The notes under the pieces: generated by a model
Told to the model about the DNA's origin: nothing
What the model saw: only the letters and a program-made list of their open reading frames with translations
Database searches by the model: none
Position numbers and translations under genes: made by a program
DNA from: DATKQY01 sp035532475
Lineage (GTDB): Bacteria; Actinomycetota; Acidimicrobiia; Acidimicrobiales; Bog-793
Assembly: GCA_035532475.1 (NCBI GenBank)
Contig: DATKQY010000056.1
Coordinates: 62,001 to 126,000 of the forward strand
Reading direction: 5' to 3'
DNA: 64,000 nucleotides
Part shown: positions 1-8,481 of the stretch, one piece after another
Layout: each line of letters begins with the position of its first letter
Position numbering within the stretch: the first letter of the stretch is position 1

Positions 1-7
1 CCGCTTC

Positions 8-400
8 TCAACGCCTCCGGTGAGCGCCGCGTTCCCGGCCCGCCCTGCTGCCCCCGGCCTCGGTGACGGCCTCGTCGAGGAGGCGGCGCACCTCCTCGGG
101 GTCGACGTCGCTCACGCGCAGGCGCTTTTGGCGCGAGCGTTCGCCGCCGACGAGCTCGACGCGTGAGCGGGACACGTGCAGAACATCGGCGATCAGCTCG
201 ACGACCGCGTCGTTCGCCCGCCCGTCGACTGGCGGCGGGGCGACGCGGACATGCAGCGCGTCGCCACGGCGCCCGGTGACGGCGCCGCGACCTGCGCCCG
301 GCTGCACGTAGAGGCGGAGGACGACCGCGCAGCGGTCCGTCCGGGGCTCGGGACCCCCGTCGGGCGCGGCGCGCTCGACGTCGAACAGCTCGTCGGCCAT
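8..400 (-). CDS. DUF167 (YggU-like) family protein
   Basis: Protein of 130 aa. The central part (VVLRLYVQPGAG ... RANDAVVELIADVL ... GERSRQKRLRV) has the DUF167/YggU pattern of a short mixed alpha/beta fold ending in a conserved G-x-x-S-R-x-K segment. The molecular function of the family is unknown. I chose the ATG at 400 (MADELFDVE); an ATG at 463 would run into ileS. The N-terminal 25 residues are acidic and proline/glycine rich, and the C-terminus is a basic arginine tail. It is divergent from ileS with 19 bp between the starts, so the two share one regulatory stretch. In other actinobacteria this family often sits near the ftsZ-divIVA region, which fits here. Confident in the family, not in a role. 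Confidence 0.8.
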   Translation of the reverse strand: MADELFDVERAAPDGGPEPRTDRCAVVLRLYVQPGAGRGAVTGRRGDALHVRVAPPPVDGRANDAVVELIADVLHVSRSRVELVGGERSRQKRLRVSDVDPEEVRRLLDEAVTEAGGSRAGRERGAHRRR

Positions 401-407
401 GTCCGCA

Positions 408-413
408 TACTCT
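408..413 (+). promoter_or_regulatory. -10 box of a probable leaderless ileS promoter
   Basis: TACTCT fits TANNNT and ends 6 bp before the ATG at 420, the spacing expected when transcription starts at the start codon. There is no separate Shine-Dalgarno site at a usable distance and no clear -35 box. This favours 420 over the in-frame ATG at 399 as the ileS start. Confidence 0.45.
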
Positions 414-419
414 AGGGGC

Positions 420-3400
420 ATGGCGGAATCGACCGGGTCGAGGCGGTACCCGGCCGTGCCCACGCAGCCCCGCTACCCCGCGCTCGAGGAGGAGATCCTC
501 GCCTTCTGGCAGCTCGACGGGACGTTCCAGGCGTCGATCGACCGGCGGCGCGACGCCGAGGAGCTCGTCTTCTACGACGGTCCTCCCTTCGCCAACGGCC
601 TGCCCCACTACGGCCACCTGCTCACCGGCTTCGTGAAGGACGCCATCCCGCGCTACAAGACGATGCGCGGCTGGCGCGTCGAGCGCCGCTTCGGCTGGGA
701 CTGCCACGGGCTCCCGGCCGAGACCGAGGCGGAGAAGGAGCTCGGGGTCTCCGGGCGCGGCCCGATCACCGAGTTCGGCATCGACCGCTTCAACGACTAC
801 TGCCGGACCTCGGTGCTGCGGTACACGAAAGCCTGGGAGCGCTACGTCACCCGCCAGGCGCGCTGGGTCGACTTCGCGCACGACTACAAGACGATGGACC
901 CCTCCTACATGGAGAGCGTGCTCTGGGCGTTCAAGTCGCTCCACGACCGCGGCCTCGTCTACGAGGCGTACCGGGTGCTCCCCTACTGCTGGGAGTGCGA
1001 GACGCCGCTGTCGAACTCCGAGACGCGCCAGGACGACGCCTACCGCGACCGGGTCGACCCCGCAGTGACGGTCGCCTTCGACCTGCTCGAGGAGGACGGA
1101 GCCTCCGGCGAGCTCGCCGGGCCCCTACGGCTCCTCGCCTGGACGACGACGCCGTGGACGCTCCCGTCGAACCTGGCGCTCGCCGTCGGTCCCGGCCTCA
1201 ACTACCTCCTCGTCCGGGTCGACGGGAAGGTCCTCGTCGTCGGCGAGGACCGATTCGACGCGTACGCCGAGGAGCTCGCCGGTGGCGAGGTGGTCGGCAA
1301 GGTCCCCGGCTCGGCGCTGGTCGGCCGCCGCTACCACCCGCTGTTCGACTACTTCACCGGGCCCGAGTTCGGGACCGAGCACGCCTTCGTCGTCGTCGCC
1401 GGCGACCATGTCACGACGGACGAGGGCACCGGCATCGTCCACATGGCGCCCGCCTTCGGCGAGGACGACCAGCGGATCTCGGAGGCCAACGGGATCCCGG
1501 TGATCTGCCCGGTCGACGCCCGTGGCCGCTTCGACGAGCGGGTCCCCGACTTCGCCGGGCTCCAGGTCTTCGAGGCGAACCCGCTCGTCGTCGAGCGGCT
1601 CGCCGCCGCGGGAGCGCTCGTGCGCTTCGAGGAGATCCACCACAGCTATCCGCACTGCTGGCGCACCGACACCCCGCTCATCTACCGCGCCGTCAGCTCG
1701 TTCTTCGTGCGCGTCACCGCGATCAAGCAGCGGCTGCTCGAACTGAACCGCGAGATCAACTGGGTGCCCGCCCACGTGCGCGACGGGGCCTTCGGAAAGT
1801 GGCTCGAGAACGCCAGGGACTGGTCCATCACGCGCAACCGCTTCTGGGGCGCTCCCATCCCGGTGTGGAAGAGCGACGACCCGTCCTGGCCGCGCGTGGA
1901 CGTCTACGGCGGCCTCGACGAGCTCGAGCGCGACTTCGGCGTGCGCCCGGCCGACCTCCACCGCCCCGGCATCGACGAGCTGACACGGCCGAACCCCGAC
2001 GACCCGACGGGACGCTCGACGATGCGGCGCGTCCCCGACGTCCTCGACTGCTGGTTCGAGTCGGGCTCGATGCCCTTCGCCCAGCTCCACTACCCCTTCG
2101 AGAACGCCGAGCGCTTCGAGTCCCACTTCCCCGCCGACTTCATCTGCGAGTACGTCGGCCAGACGCGGGGCTGGTTCGACAAGTTGCACGTGCTCGCCAC
2201 GGCGCTGTTCGACCGGCCGGCGTTCTCGAACTGCATCGCGCACGGCGTGCTGCTCGGCAACGACGGGCGCAAGCTCTCCAAGCGGCTGCGGAACTACCCC
2301 GACCCCGAGGAGTTCTTCGCCACCGAGGGCGCCGACGCGATGCGCTGGTACCTGCTCTCCTCGGCGGTGCTGCGCGGCCAGGACGTGGTGCTCGAGGAGA
2401 AGGCGATGGCCGAGCCCGTGCGCCAGGTGCTCAACCCCATCTGGAACTCCTGGTACTTCCTCGCCCTCTACGGCGGCACCGACGGCATCGCCGGCCGCTG
2501 GCGCACCGACCAGCAGGGGCTGCTCGACCGCTACGTGCTGGCGAAGACCCGCGTTCTCGTCGAGCAGGTCAGCGAGGCGTTCGACGCGTACGACCTGGCC
2601 GGGGCTGCCGCCGCCGTGGCCGGCTACCTCGACGCGCTGACGAACTGGTACGTGCGGCGCAGCCGGGACCGCTTCTGGCGCCCCGTCACCGGCGACGAGG
2701 CGCTCGATGCCGACAAGCGCGACGCCTACGACACGCTGCACACGGTCCTCGAGGTGCTCTGCAGGGTGAGCGCGCCCCTGCTGCCCTACCTGACCGAGCA
2801 CGTCTGGCGGGGCCTGACCGGCGAACGCAGCGTCCACCTCACCGACTGGCCGGACGCCGCCGCGCTGCCGGCCGACCCGGAGCTCGTGACGGCGATGGAC
2901 CGCGTCCGGGACGTCGCGTCCGCGGCGCACTCGGTCCGCAAGGATCGCGGGCATCCGGTGCGGCACCCGCTCCCCCGCCTCACCTACGCCGCAGCCGACG
3001 CGGCGCTCCTCGAGCCGTACCGCCGCCTGATCGAGGACGAGGTCAACGTCAAGCACGTCGAGCTCGTCGACGGCGTCGGCGAGCACGCCACGACGGTGCT
3101 GAGCGTCGTGCCGGCGGCGCTCGGGCCGCGGCTCGGGCCGCGGACCCAGCAGGTGATCGGCGCCGTGCGGCGCGGCGAGTGGTCACGTGGCGCCGACGGC
3201 TCGATCGAGGCAGCCGGGGAGACCCTCCTCGCCGACGAGTACACGTTGCGGCTCCGCCCGCTCGACGAGGCGGCTGGCCGGGTGCTCCCGGGCGACGCCG
3301 GTGTCGTCGTCCTCGACCTCGCGATCACCCCGGAGCTCGAGCGCGAGGGCGTCGCGCGCGACCTGGCCCGCATCGTCCAGCAGGCGCGCAAGGACGCCGA

Positions 3401-3653
3401 CCTCCAGGTCACGGACCGGATCGAGGTCGTCGTCGAGGCGCCGGGCGACATCGTCTCGGCGGTCGGCGAGCACGAGGAGCGCTTCCGCGAGCAGACGCTC
3501 ACGACGACCTTGTGGCTGGTCGCGGCGGGCGACGCGGCCGGACCGCCGGTGTTCGCCGCGGCGTTCGAGCACGACTACACCCTGCCCGACGGCCGGGTCG
3601 TGACCGTGCGCCTCCGGCGCCGCCAGGAGGAGCACGCGACCGGGAAGGACTAG
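420..3653 (+). CDS. ileS: isoleucyl-tRNA synthetase
   Basis: Class I aminoacyl-tRNA synthetase charging tRNA-Ile in the cytoplasm. It has 1077 aa. The HIGH motif appears as PHYGH (residues 62-66, after PPFANGL) and the KMSKS loop as KLSKR (618-622, in GRKLSKRLRNY). An editing (CP1) domain lies between them, with GTGIVHMAPAFGEDD as its conserved threonine-rich/aspartate part. The anticodon-binding domain and a long C-terminal extension follow. Length and the KLSKRLRNY form match the eukaryote-like IleS type found in many actinobacteria, not the roughly 930-aa E. coli type with a C-terminal zinc finger. From family knowledge this type is often less sensitive to mupirocin, but that is not visible in the sequence. 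It is convergent with divIVA. Confidence 0.97.
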   Translation: MAESTGSRRYPAVPTQPRYPALEEEILAFWQLDGTFQASIDRRRDAEELVFYDGPPFANGLPHYGHLLTGFVKDAIPRYKTMRGWRVERRFGWDCHGLPAETEAEKELGVSGRGPITEFGIDRFNDYCRTSVLRYTKAWERYVTRQARWVDFAHDYKTMDPSYMESVLWAFKSLHDRGLVYEAYRVLPYCWECETPLSNSETRQDDAYRDRVDPAVTVAFDLLEEDGASGELAGPLRLLAWTTTPWTLPSNLALAVGPGLNYLLVRVDGKVLVVGEDRFDAYAEELAGGEVVGKVPGSALVGRRYHPLFDYFTGPEFGTEHAFVVVAGDHVTTDEGTGIVHMAPAFGEDDQRISEANGIPVICPVDARGRFDERVPDFAGLQVFEANPLVVERLAAAGALVRFEEIHHSYPHCWRTDTPLIYRAVSSFFVRVTAIKQRLLELNREINWVPAHVRDGAFGKWLENARDWSITRNRFWGAPIPVWKSDDPSWPRVDVYGGLDELERDFGVRPADLHRPGIDELTRPNPDDPTGRSTMRRVPDVLDCWFESGSMPFAQLHYPFENAERFESHFPADFICEYVGQTRGWFDKLHVLATALFDRPAFSNCIAHGVLLGNDGRKLSKRLRNYPDPEEFFATEGADAMRWYLLSSAVLRGQDVVLEEKAMAEPVRQVLNPIWNSWYFLALYGGTDGIAGRWRTDQQGLLDRYVLAKTRVLVEQVSEAFDAYDLAGAAAAVAGYLDALTNWYVRRSRDRFWRPVTGDEALDADKRDAYDTLHTVLEVLCRVSAPLLPYLTEHVWRGLTGERSVHLTDWPDAAALPADPELVTAMDRVRDVASAAHSVRKDRGHPVRHPLPRLTYAAADAALLEPYRRLIEDEVNVKHVELVDGVGEHATTVLSVVPAALGPRLGPRTQQVIGAVRRGEWSRGADGSIEAAGETLLADEYTLRLRPLDEAAGRVLPGDAGVVVLDLAITPELEREGVARDLARIVQQARKDADLQVTDRIEVVVEAPGDIVSAVGEHEERFREQTLTTTLWLVAAGDAAGPPVFAAAFEHDYTLPDGRVVTVRLRRRQEEHATGKD

Positions 3654-3693
3654 GAGCGACCCGTCCGCCGCCGGGCGTCGGGCCGGTGTCGGT

Positions 3694-4647
3694 TCAGGCC
3701 GACCAGCTGCCGCCGTCGCTCCCGAGCCGGTACTGCTCGGTCGGATGCGCGCCGGCGTCCGGCCCGGGCGGCGCGACGTCGAGGTCGCGTCCCGCCGCCC
3801 AGCGGGCCCAGAGGGCCTCGTCGGGGTCCGCGGCGTCCGTGGGAGGGCCGCCGAAGGAAGGGCCCGTGCCGGTCCAGCCCGGCTCCTGCTCCACGGCGGG
3901 CTGCATCGAGGTGGCGGGGTAGACCGAGCCGGCGTCGCGGGGCGCGCCGCCGTACGCGGAAGCGGCGTCCTCGCTGATCTCGGACTCGACGTCGGGCAGC
4001 GCCTGGCCGTTCTCGGCGGGGGCGGCGGGCTCGGGCGGCTCGCCGTAGACGGCCGGCGCCTCGCCGTAGCCGGACGGCGCCGGCTGGGGCACGGCCGGGG
4101 ACGTCGCCGCCTGGGCGGCGAACGCGTCCGACACCGTCAGCGCGTCGCCGACGTAGCGCAGCGCCGAGGACAGCGCCTGGGTGAGGCGGTCACGCTCGGT
4201 CTCCATCAGCGTGCTGAGCGACTGCACCTCGCGCTCGAGGCGTTCGCGCTGGTCGCCGAGACGCGCGACCCGGTCGTTCATCTCCTGCTCGGCCTCGTCG
4301 CGCATATGCCTGGCGGTCTCTCGCGCCTGGCCGACGAGCGCGTCGGACTGGGAGCGGGCGTCTTCGAGGATCCGTGCGGCTTCCTCGCGCGCCTCGCTCA
4401 CAGCCAGGTCGGCCGTCCGCTGCGCGAGGACGAGCGTGCGGCGGATCGCGTCGTCGTCGAAGCCCGGAATGTCCTCGACCTGTCGGTCGGTGCGCTTGGC
4501 GCGTTCGGCGAGCTCGGCGAGCTGGGCGCGCATGTCGTCTACCGCGACGGCGACCTTCTCGAGGAACTCGTCGACCTCGTCCGTGTCGTAGCCGCGAAGA
4601 CGGTCCCTGAACTCGACCTCCCGCAGTGCCTTCCCGGAGATCTCCAT
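3694..4647 (-). CDS. divIVA: DivIVA / Wag31-like polar growth protein
   Basis: Cytoplasmic coiled-coil scaffold of 317 aa that recognises curved membrane and, in actinobacteria, directs polar or septal wall growth. Residues 1-30 carry the DivIVA signature (FRDRLRGYDTDEVDEFL) that forms the membrane-binding N-terminus. A long heptad-like coiled coil rich in Glu, Arg, Gln and Ala follows (to about residue 180). The last 130 residues are low-complexity Pro/Ala/Gly/Glu with no evident fold, a divergent tail. It is the last gene of the dcw-linked minus-strand run after yggT, the same order as in other actinobacteria. The ATG at 4647 is preceded by a TANNNT box at leaderless spacing, so it may also be transcribed on its own. 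Confidence 0.93.
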   Translation of the reverse strand: MEISGKALREVEFRDRLRGYDTDEVDEFLEKVAVAVDDMRAQLAELAERAKRTDRQVEDIPGFDDDAIRRTLVLAQRTADLAVSEAREEAARILEDARSQSDALVGQARETARHMRDEAEQEMNDRVARLGDQRERLEREVQSLSTLMETERDRLTQALSSALRYVGDALTVSDAFAAQAATSPAVPQPAPSGYGEAPAVYGEPPEPAAPAENGQALPDVESEISEDAASAYGGAPRDAGSVYPATSMQPAVEQEPGWTGTGPSFGGPPTDAADPDEALWARWAAGRDLDVAPPGPDAGAHPTEQYRLGSDGGSWSA

Positions 4648-4653
4648 GGGCTG

Positions 4654-4659
4654 ATGCTA
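4654..4659 (-). promoter_or_regulatory. -10 box of a probable leaderless divIVA promoter
   Basis: On the minus strand TAGCAT ends 6 bp before the divIVA ATG. No Shine-Dalgarno-like sequence lies between. No good -35 box was found. It would separate divIVA expression from the upstream yggT-sepF transcript. Confidence 0.4.
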
Positions 4660-4735
4660 CCCCCCGGTCATCGAGAATCCGTGGATGCCACGACATGCGA
4701 CGGCTGCGCCCGCGTCGCGCAACGGCGGGATGCTC

Positions 4736-4999
4736 TCAGCGCGTCTGCAAGATCGACAGCAGGACCTCGAGCAGGATCAGCACGACGAGGGGCGAGAGGT
4801 CGATCCCCATCCCGCCGATGCGCACCGGGCGGAGCACCCGTCGGACGGGGACGAGCACGGGATCCGTCAGCTTCGCCAGCACCGCGACGACGCGGGACCA
4901 CTTCGACCAGGGGTCGATGGGGAACCACGAGAAGATGATCCGGACGAACAGGATGACCAGGTACGCCTGGAGGATGTCGACGATGATCCGCAGGATCAC
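4736..4999 (-). CDS. yggT: YggT family membrane protein
   Basis: Small integral membrane protein of 87 aa with two hydrophobic stretches (about residues 3-27 and 64-85). Between them is the family signature FSWFPIDPW followed by a basic segment with LTDPVLVPVRRVLRP. YggT proteins are found between sepF and divIVA in many actinobacteria and cyanobacteria; their role is not firmly known but is linked to division or turgor. It lies 42 bp downstream of sepF and 88 bp upstream of divIVA on the same strand. The length is normal for a one-repeat YggT. Start taken at the ATG at 4999. Confidence 0.9.
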   Translation of the reverse strand: MILRIIVDILQAYLVILFVRIIFSWFPIDPWSKWSRVVAVLAKLTDPVLVPVRRVLRPVRIGGMGIDLSPLVVLILLEVLLSILQTR

Positions 5000-5041
5000 G
5001 GCATCGCCCCCGCCGCCGCGCTCAGCACGGCCGGCCCGACA

Positions 5042-5584
5042 TCACGCTCTCGGCTGGAACAGCCCGCGCTCTTGCAGGCGCAGCCGCTCTTCGTCGGAGA
5101 CCTCGACGTTCGACGGGGTCAGCAGGAACACCTGGTCCGCGACCTTCTCCATCGACCCCCCGAGGGCGTAGGTGAGCCCGGAGCAGAAGTCGATCATCCT
5201 GCGGGCGAGATCGCGCTCGCTCATCTGGAGGTTCACGATCACCGGGCTGTTCTGCTTCACGAGGTCGCCGATCTGCTGGGCGTCGCTGAAACGCGCCGGG
5301 GCGACCACGTGCACCTTTGCCCCCCGGTTCGGCACGAGGGGGCGGACGATCGCGGCACGCTGGCCCGAGCCCGTGCTGTCGCGCTCCTCGCGAAGGAGGG
5401 GGCGGACGGTGCCCGGCAGGGGGTGCTCCTGCGGCTCGGGCACGTCGTGGTCTGGGTAGACGGTGTGCCCTGCCCGGTGCATCGCCAGCTCGTCGGCGGC
5501 GTCGTAGGCGTCGTCGTACAGCTCGTCGTCGTCGACGTCCTTCAGCCCAAGATACGCGAGTGCTCTGTTCATGAACGTTGCCAT
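5042..5584 (-). CDS. sepF: SepF cell division protein
   Basis: Protein of 180 aa that tethers FtsZ to the membrane, the usual FtsZ anchor in actinobacteria, which lack FtsA. The start MATFMNRALAYLGL is the amphipathic membrane-targeting helix. A variable acidic linker follows. The SepF core (about residues 85-165) contains VVAPARFSDAQQIGD, SPVIVNLQ, RMIDFCSGLTYALGGSMEKV and VFLLTPSNVEVS. A Shine-Dalgarno sequence (GGAGG) lies 6 bp before the ATG at 5584, which fixes the start. It follows yggS by 21 bp and precedes yggT. Confidence 0.96.
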   Translation of the reverse strand: MATFMNRALAYLGLKDVDDDELYDDAYDAADELAMHRAGHTVYPDHDVPEPQEHPLPGTVRPLLREERDSTGSGQRAAIVRPLVPNRGAKVHVVAPARFSDAQQIGDLVKQNSPVIVNLQMSERDLARRMIDFCSGLTYALGGSMEKVADQVFLLTPSNVEVSDEERLRLQERGLFQPRA

Positions 5585-5605
5585 CGGACCCCTCCTTCGG
5601 GCACC

Positions 5606-6361
5606 CTATTGTGGCACTCCTGCACGACCTGGGCGGGGACCGAACAGCGCCCGCCCGACGCGCACCATCGTCGAGCCCGCGGCCACCGCCGCCTCGAGAT
5701 CGTCGGTCATCCCCATCGAGGCCTCGGCGAGACCGAGCTCCGCGAGGAGGCCCGCCACGGTCGAAAAGGCGCGGCCGGCGCCGACCGGGTCCGCCATCGG
5801 CGCGACGGTCATCAGGCCCCGGACGTCGAGGCCGAGCCCGACGAGCCCGGCGACGAGGGGCGCCACCTCGCCGGGCCCCACCCCTGCCCGGCCGGGCCGG
5901 CCGGTGGTGTCGACCTCGACGAGCACGCGCGCGCCGGGCGCGTGGGCGGCGATGGCGCGGCCCTCCTCCAGGCGGTCCACGGCCTCGTACAAGGCGACGT
6001 AGGGCGCGATCCGGGCCACCTTGTTGCGCTGGATCCCGCCGAGGAAATGCCACGCCACGCCGTGGCCCGGCACGAGCGCGTCGAGCGCGCCCGCCTTCTC
6101 GACGAGCTCGCCCGCGTAGTTCTCGCCGACGTCGACGAGGCCGAGGGCGAGGGCGGCGCGCACCGCCTCGAGGCCGAACCCCTTCGTCACGGCTACGACC
6201 CGGATGCGGTCGGGATCGCCACCGACGCCGGCGATCCGCTCGCGAACCGTCGCGAGCCGGGCGGCGACCGTGGCGAGGTAGCCCGCCTCGAGTGGGCCGG
6301 GCTCGGGCGGGTCGGCAGCGCCCGTCCCCGGGCCTCCCCGGCCGGTCTCACATCCGCTCAT
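5606..6361 (-). CDS. yggS: YggS/PROSC family PLP-homeostasis protein
   Basis: Cytoplasmic protein of 251 aa with an alanine-racemase-type TIM-barrel that binds pyridoxal phosphate without known enzymatic activity and buffers PLP and amino-acid pools. VVAVTKGF holds the PLP lysine, and DVGENYAGELVEKA, WHFLGGIQRNKV, VEVDTTGRPGRAGV, GLMTVAP, SMGMTDDLEAAVAAGSTMVR and GRALFG are the standard family blocks. The start is the ATG at 6361, overlapping the pgeF stop by 4 bp (ATGA). The N-terminus carries about 25 extra Gly/Pro-rich residues. Its place between pgeF and sepF is the conserved actinobacterial order. Confidence 0.94.
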   Translation of the reverse strand: MSGCETGRGGPGTGAADPPEPGPLEAGYLATVAARLATVRERIAGVGGDPDRIRVVAVTKGFGLEAVRAALALGLVDVGENYAGELVEKAGALDALVPGHGVAWHFLGGIQRNKVARIAPYVALYEAVDRLEEGRAIAAHAPGARVLVEVDTTGRPGRAGVGPGEVAPLVAGLVGLGLDVRGLMTVAPMADPVGAGRAFSTVAGLLAELGLAEASMGMTDDLEAAVAAGSTMVRVGRALFGPRPGRAGVPQ

Positions 6362-7062
6362 CGCCCGTGTGCCCGGCCGGCGGGCGCCTCCCGCCAGATC
6401 GCGAGAGCGTGGCGGGCGGCGTCGTGGCGGCGCCGGTGGGAGAACCACCGGTCGCCGCAGGCGGTGCAGGCGTCGGCCTCGGCCGCGAGCTCGGCGCCGG
6501 CCCGGACGAGGGCGCCGCGGACGCCGGCCGGGAGGTCGAAGGCTGGCTCGCCCCCCGCCGTCACGGCGCGCACCGCCGGGCCGAGCACCGCGCTCGCCGC
6601 GTCGAGGTCCTCCTCGCCGAAGCGGTAGCACTCGGCGTGGATGCACGGGCCGAGCACCGCGACGACACGGCCGGCGCCGAGGGAGCGCATCGCGGCCACG
6701 GTCTCCTCGACCACCCCGGCGACGAGGCCGCGCCAGCCGGCGTGGGCGACGCCGGTGATCCCTTCGGGGCTCGCGAGGCCGACGAGCGCGCAGTCCGCGC
6801 CGAGCACGGCGAGGCACGCGTCGGGCGCGGCGGTGACGAGCCCGTCGGCCTCCGCGTCGAGGAGGCCGGTCGGCGTGTCGACCACGGCGACGCGCGCGCC
6901 GTGGACCTGGCGGGCGAAGGTCCACGGGCGGTCGACGAGGGCCCGACGGCAGGCCTCGGCGCCGTTGCCCGACCGCCCGGGCGGTCGCAGGTCGCCGTCG
7001 GCGCGCGTCGTCACGAGCACGCGGGCGCCCCCGGGGAGGGCGAACGTCAAGGGGCTGCGCAC
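6358..7062 (-). CDS. pgeF: polyphenol oxidase / purine nucleoside phosphorylase family (YfiH, PgeF)
   Basis: Multicopper-like protein of about 234 aa. In other bacteria this family is proposed to remove misincorporated serine from the peptidoglycan precursor UDP-MurNAc and shows purine nucleosidase or laccase activity in vitro. The metal-site motifs are present: RQVHGARV, LGADCALV, GVAHAGWRGL and LGPCIHAECYRFGEED. The C-terminal CTACGDRWFSHRR is also typical. The reading frame stays open far upstream through ftsZ; the first plausible start after the ftsZ stop is GTG at 7062, and a TTG at 7050 with GAGG upstream is an alternative. It lies between ftsZ and yggS, as in other actinobacteria. Confidence 0.9.
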   Translation of the reverse strand: MRSPLTFALPGGARVLVTTRADGDLRPPGRSGNGAEACRRALVDRPWTFARQVHGARVAVVDTPTGLLDAEADGLVTAAPDACLAVLGADCALVGLASPEGITGVAHAGWRGLVAGVVEETVAAMRSLGAGRVVAVLGPCIHAECYRFGEEDLDAASAVLGPAVRAVTAGGEPAFDLPAGVRGALVRAGAELAAEADACTACGDRWFSHRRRHDAARHALAIWREAPAGRAHGR

Positions 7063-7114
7063 CTCGTGGCGCGCGGCGCCCGTGGCCTCGACGCGGGCCG
7101 CGCTGGCGTCCCGA

Positions 7115-8245
7115 CTACTTGAGGAACGAGGGGACGTCGAAGTCGTCGTCGCCGAGGTCGAGCTCGTCCTCGCCGACCGCGAAGACGTCCACGGGGGCGG
7201 TGTCGTCCCCGCCGCGGTCTCGCTCGGTGCGGGCCTCGGGCGCGACGGCGCGCCGGTGGGCGCCCCCCGGGCGGGACGGCTGGGCGCCGCGCTCGTCGAC
7301 GTGGTCGAAGCCCGAGGCGATGACCGTGACGCGCACCGTGTCGCCGAGCGAGTCGTCGATGACGCTGCCGAAGATGATGTTGGCATCGGGGTGCGCGTGG
7401 GTGTGGATCTCCTCCGCCGCCTCGTTGACCTCGAACAGACCGAGATCCCGGCCGCCCGCGATGTTGAGCAGGATGCCCCGGGCACCCTCGATCGACGCCT
7501 CCAGCAGGGGGCTCGTGATGGCGTGCTTGGCGGCGTTCAGGGCCCGGTCGTCGCCCGAGGCCGTCCCGATCCCCATGATCGCGGTGCCGGCGTTGTTCAT
7601 CACCATCTTCACGTCGGCGAAGTCGGTGTTGATGAGCCCCGGGACGTTGATGAGGTCGGTGATCCCCTGCACGCCCTGGAGGAGGATCTCGTCGGCCATC
7701 CGGAAGGCGTCGACCATCGAGGTCTTGGCGTCGGCGAGGCTGAGCAGCCGCTCGTTCGGGATGATGATGAGGGTGTCGACCTTCTCCTTCAGGCGCTGGA
7801 TCCCCTGCTCCGCCTGGAGGGAGCGGCGGCGGCCCTCGAAGGCGAACGGGCGCGTCACGACGCCGATCGTGAGCGCGCCGAGGCTCTTCGCGACGTCCGC
7901 GATCACCGGCGCCGCGCCCGTGCCGGTGCCCCCGCCCTTGCCGGCGGTGATGAAGACCATGTCGGCGCCCTTCAGCACCTCCTCGATCTCCTCGAGGTGC
8001 TCCTCGGCGGCGATCCGCCCGACCTCGGGGTCGCTCCCCGCCCCGAGGCCGCGGGTCAGCTGGCGGCCGATGTCGAGCTTGATGTCCGCCTCGCTCATGA
8101 GCAGCGCCTGCGCGTCGGTGTTGACCGCGATGAACTCCACGCCCTTCAGGCCGGCGTCGATCATTCGATTGAGCGCGTTGACACCAGCGCCGCCCACGCC
8201 GACGACCTTGATGAGGGCGATGAAGCTCTGCGATGCGCCGGTCAT
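7115..8245 (-). CDS. ftsZ: cell division GTPase FtsZ
   Basis: Tubulin homologue of 376 aa that polymerises into the Z-ring. GGAGVNALNRM (residues 18-28) and the tubulin signature GGGTGTG (104-110) form the GTP site. NTDF-type and T7-loop residues follow (NVPGLINTDFADVK). After an acidic, low-complexity linker it ends DDDFDVPSFLK, the conserved C-terminal peptide that binds SepF and other partners. Start is the ATG at 8245; a longer in-frame N-terminus (to 8380) has no FtsZ-like sequence. A strong promoter candidate lies about 200 bp upstream, so it need not depend on read-through from ftsQ. Confidence 0.98.
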   Translation of the reverse strand: MTGASQSFIALIKVVGVGGAGVNALNRMIDAGLKGVEFIAVNTDAQALLMSEADIKLDIGRQLTRGLGAGSDPEVGRIAAEEHLEEIEEVLKGADMVFITAGKGGGTGTGAAPVIADVAKSLGALTIGVVTRPFAFEGRRRSLQAEQGIQRLKEKVDTLIIIPNERLLSLADAKTSMVDAFRMADEILLQGVQGITDLINVPGLINTDFADVKMVMNNAGTAIMGIGTASGDDRALNAAKHAITSPLLEASIEGARGILLNIAGGRDLGLFEVNEAAEEIHTHAHPDANIIFGSVIDDSLGDTVRVTVIASGFDHVDERGAQPSRPGGAHRRAVAPEARTERDRGGDDTAPVDVFAVGEDELDLGDDDFDVPSFLK

Positions 8246-8452
8246 GGCTGCCCCTGTCTTCCTGCTACGAGATGAGTGGGCGCAGACGGCACCAGCGCCG
8301 GCGGACGGCTCCTTCGTCCGGGGCCCCGCCGCCCGCGACCGCCGTGTGCACCGGGACCGGACGGTCGACACCGGCGCCACACCGGTTCACGGTAGCTGAA
8401 CCTCGGACTCCAGAGCGGGCGGCTGGAGCACCTCAGCGACCAGAACGAGACG

Positions 8453-8481
8453 AACATAGGGCCGGCACCTCACGGGGTCAA
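8453..8481 (-). promoter_or_regulatory. ftsZ promoter with -35 and -10 boxes
   Basis: On the minus strand TTGACC (8481-8476), a 17-bp spacer and TATGTT (8458-8453) give a near-consensus housekeeping promoter. The -35 box lies inside the last codons of ftsQ. Predicted transcription start is near 8446, giving a leader of about 200 nt before ftsZ. The leader contains a small perfect hairpin (8302-8320). Seen directly; activity is inferred. Confidence 0.6.

Noticed and set aside
995..3922. Long plus-strand frame across ileS
   Set aside because: Overlaps ileS in another frame and is Arg/Pro-rich low complexity, the normal shadow in high-G+C DNA.
5604..5609. TAGGGT on the minus strand as a sepF -10 box
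   Set aside because: It overlaps the yggS stop codon, has no -35 partner, and sepF has a normal Shine-Dalgarno sequence in a continuous operon.
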